The notes under the pieces: model-generated | The model's database searches: none | Told to the model about the DNA's origin: nothing | The model's input: only the letters and a program-made list of their open reading frames with translations | Position numbers and translations under genes: made by a program | Source of the DNA: an uncultured Treponema sp. | GTDB lineage: Bacteria; Spirochaetota; Spirochaetia; Treponematales; Treponemataceae | Length of the DNA stretch: 27,581 nucleotides | NCBI GenBank assembly: GCA_905372235.1 | Contig: CAJPOF010000027.1 | Span: forward strand, 1-27,581 | Reading direction: 5' to 3' | Shown: positions 14,083-24,300 of the stretch, piece after piece | How positions within the stretch are numbered: the stretch's first letter is position 1 | How the letters are laid out: the number at the start of each line of letters is the position of its first letter

Positions 14083-14523
14083 TCAGTTCCCCTTGCTTTT
14101 CAAGGCTTTGATTATGTCAAATTTCGTGTCCCAGCGGCTGTCGTTCAGCACAACCTGAATGCAGCTGTTGTTCTTTCGATTGATAACGATAGGACCTAAG
14201 AAATTTGCGGTTATCGGAGAGCCTTCCGAAGGAATCGTTACTATAGCCATCACGACTATATCTTCCGGAGAGGAAACCTGGATTTTTCCCAATGTCTCAT
14301 CGTCTATGTCAGCCTCATAGTCACTGCAAATCAAAAACGGATCTACAAGAAGGAATGCCAGATTTTTCTCTTCGAGGGACTGAAGCCAAATGAACGGCTC
14401 GTATTTGGAATTTATCAGGGCGTACCTGTGGAAATCCTCGAATCCAAGGATTCCTTCAGGGAAAGTAACAATCTGCCTTTCCTCTACCTCAACTATTCCG
14501 TCAGCCTTTGTTTCTACTTCCAT
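14083..14523 (-). CDS. fliW: flagellar assembly factor FliW
   Basis: FliW binds free flagellin and, when released from it, binds and inactivates CsrA. Flagellin synthesis is thus tied to export. The 146-residue protein has the family pattern FPEGILGFEDFHRYALI near the N-terminus, PFIWLQSLE, AFLLVDPF, and the later TANFLGPIVINRKNN. The treponemal FliW (TP0658 in T. pallidum) is known to bind FlaB flagellins. The start follows GAGGAAATC, 11 bases after the flgL stop. It is coupled to csrA in the usual fliW-csrA order. Confidence 0.95.
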   Translation of the reverse strand: MEVETKADGIVEVEERQIVTFPEGILGFEDFHRYALINSKYEPFIWLQSLEEKNLAFLLVDPFLICSDYEADIDDETLGKIQVSSPEDIVVMAIVTIPSEGSPITANFLGPIVINRKNNSCIQVVLNDSRWDTKFDIIKALKSKGN

Positions 14524-14534
14524 GATTTCCTCGC

Positions 14535-15779
14535 TTATCGCATATAGTTCAGGAGTGTGTTCTGATACATTTTTCCGGCATTGCTCAATGTCGCTTGGTA
14601 CGCATAGTCAAGCATTTTCATGTCCGTTATCGCCTTGGTTATGTCAAGGTCGCCTTCCCGGCTCACCTGAGCAGTTACGTTAAGCGCGGTGTGTCCGTTT
14701 CTTGCGACGTTCAGCTGTGCTCTCTCGTATTCGCTTCCGGACTTCGCTATGCGGGTAACAAGATTGTTGATTCCGGCATCCAATGAAACCAAAACCCTAG
14801 AACCTATGGATTCGCTGTCACCTTTTAGAAGCGCATCCCTGAACGCTATGACAGTATCGAACATCGAACCGCCTGAAACACGGACACCGTTTCCTATGTT
14901 GTACGGCGGCTTCTGTCCTGAATCCTTTATAAGTCCAAGTTCCGAAAGAGCGCCGCCCTGAATATCCTGAAGCCAAAGCTGCCTTGCGTCCGTTGTCTGA
15001 AGATTAAGCCCCCTCGAAACCGGATCTATGTTTGCCTTTACCGCAGAACCGCTTTCGTTTATTTTTGCTGCAAGGGCGTACACATTGTCGCCCGCATTTA
15101 TGTTTATCTTGATTCCGTCTACAGAAATCACGCTGTCGCTTGAAGCCTGCCACGAACTTGCGTCCCTTCCGCCGAAAAGATGCTGCTCTTCCGCCCAAAA
15201 CGTCCTGTTTCCTGCGTTGTCAACGGTCATGTACTTGTTTTCGTCAACTTCGATTTTGTTTGTGTCGATGTTTCCGTTGTACCTTACGCTTTCGATGAGC
15301 GGAACTCCACTTCCCTGAACCGCGCCCATCTCTATCTCGAACGGGACTGCCTTTGTGTTCGTTCCGCCAAAAACGGCATTTCCGTCCGAGGAGATTGCGT
15401 TTGCGTTCTGGACAAGTTCCTTCAAAAGCTCGTCAACCTCCATCGCCATGTTGTTAAGGTCGTCCTTTGTGTAGATTCCGTTTGCGCCCGTGACCGCAAG
15501 CTCACGAACCCTCTGCATGATTTCAAGGGAATTTGACATGTATCCTTCCCTGAGCGCAAAATTATCCGTAAGCGTCCTTGCGTTTTTCTCAAAAATATTC
15601 ACACGCCCAAGATAGGACTTGTAGCGCACAAGATGTCCTGCCGCAATCGGGTCTTCCCTAAGCTGCTGTATTTTTTGCTGGCTTCCCATCTGATTGTTTG
15701 CCCGGTTAAGCCTTCCTTCTTGGATTCTAAGCGCATACTGCGTATCCATATTGTTCATGCCGGAACTGATTCTTCTCAT
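14535..15779 (-). CDS. flgL: hook-filament junction protein FlgL
   Basis: FlgL (HAP3) joins the hook-side junction to the flagellin filament. The 414-residue product has a flagellin-like N-terminal helix (MRRISSGMNNMDTQYALRIQ, then LREDPIAAGHLVRYKSYL and LEIMQRVRELAVTGANGIYT). Its C-terminal helix ends ATLSNAGKMYQNTLLNYMR. The central part (about 150-300) is a beta-rich insertion. The start is preceded by GGGAG. It lies 53 bases after flgK in the same operon. Confidence 0.94.
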   Translation of the reverse strand: MRRISSGMNNMDTQYALRIQEGRLNRANNQMGSQQKIQQLREDPIAAGHLVRYKSYLGRVNIFEKNARTLTDNFALREGYMSNSLEIMQRVRELAVTGANGIYTKDDLNNMAMEVDELLKELVQNANAISSDGNAVFGGTNTKAVPFEIEMGAVQGSGVPLIESVRYNGNIDTNKIEVDENKYMTVDNAGNRTFWAEEQHLFGGRDASSWQASSDSVISVDGIKININAGDNVYALAAKINESGSAVKANIDPVSRGLNLQTTDARQLWLQDIQGGALSELGLIKDSGQKPPYNIGNGVRVSGGSMFDTVIAFRDALLKGDSESIGSRVLVSLDAGINNLVTRIAKSGSEYERAQLNVARNGHTALNVTAQVSREGDLDITKAITDMKMLDYAYQATLSNAGKMYQNTLLNYMR

Positions 15780-15832
15780 GTGCTGCTCCCGTAAAACTAA
15801 ATATCACCTGACAAATGTTCGTCTTGGAACAC

Positions 15833-17704
15833 TTAGACTCCAAGACGGTTTATTACCGTGTCGATGAGGCTGTCCCAGACGCTTACGAATTTAGCGGCGG
15901 CGTTGTAGCCGTGCTGGAATTTTATTATGTCCGAAAGTTCCTCGTCGATATTCACTCCGCTTATTGAATCCCTAAGATTTCTAAGGTCGTTCATTATTGC
16001 AAGATGGCTGTTGAAATTGTTCTCCGCCTGCTCGCCTTTTAACGCCACGTTAGTTACGCTGTCTGAAAAATAGTCGTCCAAGGTCTTTTTGCTTCCAATC
16101 ATTATTCTTGTGTTTCTTATGGAAGCAACATCGATGGCGGCTCTTGCGTCTCCCGGATTTATGTTTCCCGAATCGTCCCTGTATGCGGCCGCAACGCTCA
16201 TGACATCGTTTTTTATGACTTCGTTCACTTCTATGTAGCCTGACGGATTTACGACAGGAGTCACGGCAAACTGAGCTCCGTTAAGAGAAGTTACAGCATC
16301 GGCTCTTGCATAGTCGAACGCGCCCGCTTCTCCGCTTGCAGAAAGGATTCCGGAATATCCTGTGAGGAAAAATCCCGAATCTTCCACATGACGGATTACA
16401 AAATCGGGGTTTCCGGAATCCTGACTGGTGGTCGCCTTGAGAACAAGATTATTATTCCTGTCAAGATATGCCTTTACCTCGCCTGCTGAATCGTTTATTC
16501 GGTTTATGACAGCCTCGACTGTATCAGTCGGATGATACGGAACTTCAACATTTCCTGAATGTCCGCTAAGCGTCATGACACCCTCAAGTCCAATCTGTTC
16601 CTGAAGGTTAAGCCGTGTGGTTCCTGTAAGACGGAATATGTAAGAGCTATCGAACGCGCCGTCGCCATCCCTGTCAAAATTACCGTTCACATTCTCAACA
16701 AACGGTCTGTGGGTGAAAAAATCAAGACCTGTGACATGGTTTAGACCGTACGCATTCCTATGAACATCATTTACAAGGTCGGAAAAATTCATCGTCATCG
16801 TGTTAAGGCTTTGTATTTCCTCGCGGATATCAATGTCCCTAAGTTCTATAAGAGCGCCGAGAATTCCGCCTTTAATATTTGCGTCAAGCCTTGTGTCGTC
16901 CCATACAAGTTTACTGTACGAGTTGTTGTCCGTGGGGCTTACAATATCAAAAACTCTTGCGATTCCCCCTTGAACCAGAACCTGTCCGCCAAGATGAACC
17001 ATGAACTCGTCCGCATCCCGGCGGTCGGTGGTTATGTTTGCAAGTTTTGAAAGTTTGTCCACAAGAAGGTCGCGCCTGTCAAGAAGGTCGTTCGGGTTAT
17101 CGCCCATAGCACGACTTCTTACGATTTCTTTATTGATTGCAGCTATCTGTTTAGCATAGTCGTTCACTTGTTTTACGGTGGTCTCTATGTCGGAATTTAT
17201 AAGACTTCCGATTCCGGTAAGTGAATCCCACTTTGTCCTTATTGAATCGGTCAAAGATTCGGCTCTTGTTACCACAGCTTGCCTTGAAGCCTGGTTTTCA
17301 GGATGCATGGAAAGTTCCTGCCAGCTTTCCCAGAATTTATCCATGTTGAATCTTATAGAGACTTCCTCAGGTTCGTTGTAGACAGCCTCTATCATCGTGT
17401 AGTAGTCGCTTCTTGTCTTCCAGTAGGATTCTTCGTTCTGAATCGAAGTGATTCGCTGATCCAGCATCTCGTCACGGATTCGCTCCACGCTTTGCGTATC
17501 GATTCCCTGACCTATCATGCCCGCCCTTTCTGCCCTCTCCAAGTCGGGTCTGTAAAGCGGATCGAATTCCTTCATGTTCACACGCTGACGTGAATATCCT
17601 TCGGTGGATGCATTCGAAATATTGTGACCTGCCGTGGTGATGGCATCCGTATGCGCCATGATGCTGCGTTTTCCAAGTTCTATTCCTGAAAATGTCGATC
17701 CCAT
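15833..17704 (-). CDS. flgK: hook-filament junction protein FlgK
   Basis: FlgK (HAP1) is the first junction protein on the hook. The 623-residue protein opens with the rod/hook family pattern (MGSTFSGIELGKRSIMAHTD, then AGHNISNASTEGYSRQRV). It ends with the FlgK C-terminal domain (ELSDIIKFQHGYNAAAKFVS, VWDSLIDTVINRLGV). The middle is variable and beta-rich. It follows flgN by 19 bases. FlgN is the chaperone for FlgK and FlgL, which are both encoded directly downstream. Confidence 0.95.
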   Translation of the reverse strand: MGSTFSGIELGKRSIMAHTDAITTAGHNISNASTEGYSRQRVNMKEFDPLYRPDLERAERAGMIGQGIDTQSVERIRDEMLDQRITSIQNEESYWKTRSDYYTMIEAVYNEPEEVSIRFNMDKFWESWQELSMHPENQASRQAVVTRAESLTDSIRTKWDSLTGIGSLINSDIETTVKQVNDYAKQIAAINKEIVRSRAMGDNPNDLLDRRDLLVDKLSKLANITTDRRDADEFMVHLGGQVLVQGGIARVFDIVSPTDNNSYSKLVWDDTRLDANIKGGILGALIELRDIDIREEIQSLNTMTMNFSDLVNDVHRNAYGLNHVTGLDFFTHRPFVENVNGNFDRDGDGAFDSSYIFRLTGTTRLNLQEQIGLEGVMTLSGHSGNVEVPYHPTDTVEAVINRINDSAGEVKAYLDRNNNLVLKATTSQDSGNPDFVIRHVEDSGFFLTGYSGILSASGEAGAFDYARADAVTSLNGAQFAVTPVVNPSGYIEVNEVIKNDVMSVAAAYRDDSGNINPGDARAAIDVASIRNTRIMIGSKKTLDDYFSDSVTNVALKGEQAENNFNSHLAIMNDLRNLRDSISGVNIDEELSDIIKFQHGYNAAAKFVSVWDSLIDTVINRLGV

Positions 17705-17723
17705 TTTTCGCCTCTCTATAAAA

Positions 17724-18146
17724 TCAGAACAGTGTGTTCACAACCACGCTTTCCGGCTGCTGGACTATGTAGCCTTTCTTTGAATACAGCCTGTTCTTGC
17801 TCTGCGGAAGAGCTTCGTCTATAGTTTTTTGAACAAAGCCTTTCGTAATATCTATGTAATCGCCCAACGCCTTATTTTCGATTCTGCATTGAACGAGTTT
17901 TCCCCTTACAAGCGCCAAAAGATTATTTTCTTCCTCGGAATAGGTCTTCTTTTCCGAAGCAATGCTTTCTCTTTCTGCGTCGAGTTCATTGAAAGAATCC
18001 ATCAGAAAATTAAGCCTTGCGGTCACATCCACAAGTTCTATCCAGTCTTTTTCGATTACGGCTTCCCTCAACCTGTTCTGTTCCACAAGCACTTCGGAAA
18101 TAACCTTATCTTCTTTTTCAAGAACTTCAGCATAATCTCGATTCAT
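17724..18146 (-). CDS. flgN: FlgN-family export chaperone
   Basis: A 140-residue, almost all-helical protein with a heptad-rich core (VLVEQNRLREAVIEKDWIEL, LNFLMDSFNELDAERESIAS), in the style of FlgN. FlgN keeps FlgK and FlgL unfolded and delivers them to the export gate. The family is weakly conserved in sequence; the call rests on size, helical pattern and position as first gene before flgK. The start follows GAGGAG at 18153-18158. It is the first gene after a sigma-28 promoter. Confidence 0.82.
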   Translation of the reverse strand: MNRDYAEVLEKEDKVISEVLVEQNRLREAVIEKDWIELVDVTARLNFLMDSFNELDAERESIASEKKTYSEEENNLLALVRGKLVQCRIENKALGDYIDITKGFVQKTIDEALPQSKNRLYSKKGYIVQQPESVVVNTLF

Positions 18147-18193
18147 GCAAATCTCCTCATAAGGAAGGAACGAATCCTTAAAACCTCATTTCC

Positions 18194-18220
18194 TTATCGG
18201 AATTTGGAAAATGAACTTTA
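18194..18220 (-). promoter_or_regulatory. sigma-28 (FliA) promoter of flgN-flgK-flgL-fliW-csrA
   Basis: On the minus strand, TAAAGTTC (complement of 18213-18220), exactly 11 bases, then TCCGATAA (complement of 18194-18201). This is 14 of 16 matches to TAAAGTTT-N11-GCCGATAA with ideal spacing. The predicted start is near 18187, giving a leader of about 40 bases. An inverted repeat, ATAAGGAA at 18159-18166 with TTCCTTAT at 18190-18197, overlaps the -10 and could be an operator. Confidence 0.85.
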
Positions 18221-18288
18221 GTATTTTTATCCTTATGCGGCAGGAATAAATCAGCGGACACGGCGTTTTATGCATAGTAAAGATGGAG

Positions 18289-18317
18289 TTTAAAAAGCAT
18301 GGCATATTTGGTATAAT
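18289..18317 (+). promoter_or_regulatory. sigma-70-type promoter of the alpha-2-macroglobulin gene
   Basis: TTTAAA at 18289-18294 (4 of 6), 17 bases, then a perfect TATAAT at 18312-18317. The predicted start is near 18324, followed by the Shine-Dalgarno CGGAGG just before the ATG at 18351. It diverges from the sigma-28 promoter, with about 70 bases between the two. Confidence 0.65.
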
Positions 18318-18350
18318 TTTCACACTTGTTATAAAAACTCGGAGGCTAAG

Positions 18351-21300
18351 ATGTTTAAAAACAGGTTTGCAATCGCTTTAATTTCAATCGCCGTTTTCTT
18401 TACAATTTCATGCGACAAAAATAAAGACGGACTTTCAGGCAATTCAAAAGTATTTTCATTGGCAGAAGGGCAATTTGCAGACAATGAAATAGAATACGAA
18501 GATTATTCGTTCATAGATGCCAAAGATTTTTTCAATCTGGACTACAGACCTGAAAAAGCGGAAGAACCGTCCGTTCCCGGCAAAGTAAGACTTGAAAGCC
18601 CCGAACCTTCAAGCGAAAAAAGCACATCGTTCATTCCCGGACTGAGGCCACTGAACAAATACAAGACAAAATACCATGAAAAACGAGTTAGCGATATCGA
18701 CTACGAAAAATACGTATCGTCCATGAAAAGCGAGGCAAAAAAAGAAGCCGAAAAAAGGGCGAAGAACCCCGTAAAGTCTGATTTTTCAGAAGAGGAGTTC
18801 GAAAAAGAAAGAAAGAGCGCCGACGGAATGGCGATGCCTATAACGGATGAAAAAACAGACGAAACTGGTCCGCTTGTTATAAAAGATTGGGGACCTAAAG
18901 ACTTGATTCCGAGTTCTATAAAAAATCCTGAATTTTACGTAGAATTCAGCCATCCGGTCATCGCTCTTGCCGCACTATCAAATCCTGAAAAATACCAGAA
19001 AGAAGCAGGCTTGATTATGAGCATAAGCCCACAAATCAGGGGAAAATACATATGGTACGGAACCAGAAACCTTTCGTTCGAGGCGGCAGAACCTTTAGAT
19101 CCGCTGGTGGAATACACCGTAACCATATCATCTGCGGTAAAGTCAATCGGAGGACAGAAACTTTCCGGCTCAAAATCGTTTACGGCAAAATCAGCAGTTC
19201 CTTTCATAGTTGACATACTTCCCGGAGAGAGCGCAAAAAAAGACACAACTAAAAACATACGCTATTCGGATGAAGCCGGACTAAGACTGGAAGTAGTTGA
19301 CATACTTCCCGAAGAGAATGCAAAAAAAGACACAACTAAAAACATACGCTATTCGGATGAGGCCGGACTAAGACTGGAAGATGCAAAGTTTTTTAAAGTC
19401 AGGTTCAACGGATACCTTACGCAGGAAAGCGCAAAAAATCTAATCAAGGTTTCCATGGAAGACAGCGGTCAATGGTCGGCTCAGCCTTTAAGTTTTTCAA
19501 TCATTCCGGACTACAGCAAAGAAAATGGCAACGAGTCCATGCAAGACGCTTTGCTTTCAAACTCGTTCTACATAACTATATTATCTCCGTTGCAAAAAGA
19601 CCATTACATAGCCGTGGAATCATACGACGCGCTGAACAACACTTTCCACAAAAAAGGATATTTTACCGAGCGTCCGTTCATATTAAAAGAAAGCTACAAC
19701 TCAAGCGGCTACTTACAGTCCACCGTCTCATGGACGTTCAGGTTCAACAAGGAGATAGACAAGACCTCCGTAAAGAACGCAGTGTCCGTGGAAGGCATAA
19801 AACTTGACGAAGCAAACTTTTCGATATACGGAAAAACTCTTACGCTCCAGTTCTTGAAGATTCCTCCGGAAGAAGAAAGAAAGATAACAATTTCCAAAAA
19901 TCTCCGGGACATATACGGCGCAAACCTCGAAAAAGAGATACAGGACAATGTAAAGGGCCGTCACATATCAGGCTACGCAAGATTCATTGACAGCGGAACA
20001 AAGATGCTTGAATCCCAGTTTCCGCACAAACTGATTTTTGAATACATGAACGCAAACGCAGAAAGCGCATATAGGCTTTCAAAATCCACCGATCCGCTTT
20101 ACACACCGGGGTGGCAAGAATATTGGACGAGCGAAAAAGGCGGCGGAACATTTTTCGGCGGCTCAACAAAAGAAAACATAAGAGAATTTCAAGAGATAGA
20201 TCTTGAACCGTATCTTACAAACGGAAAAGGAAACGTCATGTTCGAGGCTGACATAAAAACCCTTCAATATGAGTATGACAGCATTGAATACACTCCATCG
20301 AAAAACTTCCTGAACCTTCAGGTTACTGACCTTGGAGCAACGGTACGGTTCGGAATAAACAAGGCTGTGGTCATGGTAAGAACTCTTTCAACCAACAAGC
20401 CTGTAATCGGCGCTAAAGTCTACCTAAGGTCATATTCCCCCGAAAAAAGAGGGCTTCCTTCCGATTCTGCCCTCACCGACGAAAATGGACTTGCCGTCAT
20501 AAACGGGGACAAAAGATATCAGTCACTTTTTGAATCGGACTACGACGAAAATTATATAGCGGTCGTAGTTGAATCCGACGGAGACAAAATAACTTTTAGA
20601 CCGAACGACCATTGGGCATGGGGAGTTCCCAGAGGTTACATAAGCGAAGCGCTCACTGAAAAACCGAGGACGTTCATGTTTGTTGACAGAGGAGTCTACA
20701 AACCCGGAGAAACCGTAACGTTCCGCGGAATAGACAGAAACCAGCAGATGGGAAGTTTTGTCCCGTTCGCCGGAAAATACACTGTAACCCTTGAAAAAAA
20801 CTCATGGAACGATTCATCCATATACGGAATGCTGCAAGGAACAACGAGCGCTTCCGGCGGCTTCTGGGGAAAATTTTCGCTTCCTAAGGAACTTGAACCC
20901 GGACGATACAGAATAAAATATAAAAGAGGCACAAAAACCTATGCCTCCGAAGTGTCTTTTACGGTCGCCTACTATGAAAAACTTAAAATTCAAGGCACTG
21001 TCACAACCGAAGAAAAGGATATCTACGCAGGAGATTCGGTAAAGGCATCGGTGAACGCCTCATATCTTGCCGGAGGATACCTTGCCCATCAGCCGTATGC
21101 GACAAACTGGTACACGGAGCCTGCAACATTCTCTCCTTCGGCAAAGGAACTTGAAAAATTCAAGTTCGGCATAAATACCTATTGGGACGACGATTATGAA
21201 GGAAGAAAACACGTCGCAAGCGATTCTTCGATTCTTTCGTCAAAAGGAACGGCGGAAATCTCCTGCTCCACCGAAGGGAACATGAAAGGTACTCCATACA

Positions 21301-24300
21301 TTTACAGGGTCGAAGTGGACGTAACCGACGAGTCTAACCAAAAAATAACCCTTTCATCGTCAAAATTCGTGAACCCCGCCATGTTCTACATGGGAATCGG
21401 CCCTGTCAACGGAAAAGGCGGCTTTGTGAAAACAAAAAAAGAGATGTCAATTCCTCTTGTGATGGTACGCCCCGACGAGAAAATAGTCGAGGACATGTCA
21501 ATTTCCTCATCAGCAATAGAATACACGTTCACAAGGCATTATTGGACTTATGACATACAAAACAGCGTTGACGACTCTCTTTACAAACGCTACACGGAAC
21601 ATCATGAGACTGAAACAAAAGGAAGCATAAAGGCATCGCCCGTAACAAAACTCACTCTTGTTCCGCAGAAGGCAGGCTACTACACCCTGACGGTTTCCGC
21701 CACAGACAAAAAAGGGCGCGTTTCAACATCGTCAAGGGACTTTTATATAACCGGAAGCGACGCAAGCTGCTTTTTCTCGGACGACGACACATCGCTAAAA
21801 CTCACTCCCGACAAAAACCTTTACAACCCCGGCGAGACAGCCCAGGTTCTTCTTGAAAGCCCATTGGAAAAAGGCGACTACCTTATATGCGTCGAACGGG
21901 AAGGAATCTTCACCCAGGAAATAAGACACATCTCTGAAAACACGACGGTAATCGATGTTCCTGTGGCACGAAACTACGTCCCCGTATGCTACGTTACAGT
22001 CTCGTCCTACTCCGTGCGCAAAGGAAAACCAACGCACGAATACGGCGAAAGGGACATGGACAAACCCAAAGGATATTACGGAGCTACGATGCTTTTCGTA
22101 AATCCGCTTGTAAGGGCGTTTTCTATACAGGCTGAAACCGACAGTCCCGTATATAGACCGGGCGACACGGCTACTGTCAACATAAAAGCCACAAAAGCCG
22201 GAAAACCGCTTGCAAATTCTGAAATAACAGTTATGGCAGTAGACAGGGCAGTTCTTGACCTTATAGATTACCATGTCCCAAATCCTATAAAATTCTTCTA
22301 CGACGAGTACAATTTCAGGTTGCGTGTATCAGGCGGAGACTCAAGGGCATACCTCATGGATCCTGTAACGTACAGCATAAAAAATCTTCAGGGCGGCGAT
22401 GAGGACGACGACAAGGACGAAGACGAGCGAAAGGATTTTAGACCGACCGCTCTTTTCGAGCCGAGCATAATCACGGACAAGGACGGAAACGCAAGCGTCT
22501 CGTTCCGTGTCCCGGACTCACTTACAACGTACAGACTTACGGCGTTCGGCGTGAACGGAGAACTTCTTGCAATCCAAGAAAATGAATTTGCGGTGCAGAA
22601 TCCCATAAACGTACAGGCGGTGCAGCCAAGACGGCTAAGGGAAAGGGACACGGCAGAATGCGGAGTCATCCTTACAAACCTTGATGCGAACAGCCACGAG
22701 GTCGAAGTGAGCGTAAGCATAAGAAGTCCAAAATCAAATTCTCCGGATGACGAAACGATGGGGCTTCTCACAAAAGCCGGAAGCGCGTTCATCGACGGAG
22801 AAACCGTTCATACCGTAAAAGTCGCTGGCGGACAAACATCCGCCGTATACTTTGACATCGCCGCACAGGACGACGGAGACATAGAACTTGTCTACAGGAT
22901 AAAATCAGGAGTCCTAAAAGAAAGGCTTGTCTCAAGGCTCACGATAGAAAAAACCTACTGCATGGAAACGGTAGCTCTCCAAGGCTCAACGGACAGTTTC
23001 AAGGGAAAATCCGTATCTGCGGCGGAAGAAATCGTAATTCCGTCCTTTGCGGAAGACGGAAAAGGAAGCCTTTCGGTAACTCTCGATGCGACTCGGCTTG
23101 GACTTTTGGGTTCGGCAGTGAACTACGTTTTCGACTATCCTTACGGTTGCCTTGAGCAGCAGTCGTCAAAGATACTTCCGTTGGTCATGTTCGAAGAATA
23201 CATAGACGTGTTCGGTTTGAATTCAAAAATAAAGAACACAAAAAGATGCGTGATATCGCATTTCAAAAACTGGAAGAACGAACAGCTGGACGACGGAGGA
23301 TTTCCTTATTGGCCCGGAACAAAGACCTCAAGCCTGTACGTCTCGCTCCGCATGGCGCACATATACGCCACGGCGATGAACCGAGGCTACAAGCACAAAG
23401 ATTTTCCCATCGACATAGAAAACCTTCTTTCATACATAAAGACGGAAATAATGAAAAATTCGGAATCAAAAGGAAAAAATCTGCCAACAAACAACATGGC
23501 GTATGCGCTCTACGTCTTTTCAATGCTGGATGACAACTCGCTTGACTCATTCTATCCTTTGTTTGAGGAAGAGGCGAAAAAAGACCACTACATCGGAGCT
23601 CTTATCGCCCTTGCACACATGAACAAAGGCGGAAATAAAAATATCGAGAAAGCAAGGTATCTTGCAGAAAGAATCCGTATGTACATGAGACCTAACCTAA
23701 GGTCGGTTGACATAACAGATCCTATCGGATACAGGAACAGTTCCATATTCCACACGGACATAGACAAGACTGCGGAAATCCTGAAACTTTTCACAAGAAT
23801 CAATCCTAGCGACGAGATGGTCGACCGCCTTGTATACAACCTTCTTTCCGAATGTCAAAACGGCTACTGGGCATCCACCGCCACGACTTCCAACATACTC
23901 GAAGCGTTCAACGATGTCATAAAAGGAAGAAATCTTGATTCCACGGATTTCAAGGGAAAAGCGACTATCGAAAACATCACTTTCTCCGAAGGAAGTTTCA
24001 ACGGAGCGGGCGCAAAACCGATAACCGTAAAAAGAGAATTCGAAGGTCCTGTCCTTTCGAGCTTGAAGAAGGACGAACCGTTCCTTTTGAAGTTCAGCGC
24101 AAACGGAACCGGAAAACTCTACTATAATGCGGAACTAAAATACGCCCTTCCAGACGAAACGATTTCAAAGCGGAACAACGGATTCGATGTTAGATACACA
24201 ATCTACGACACCGAAAAAAAGAATAACATCGAACCGAACACGGGAAATCTTGTGTACAGCCTTAAAAGCGGAACGACGTACAAAATCACGGTAACAGTAT

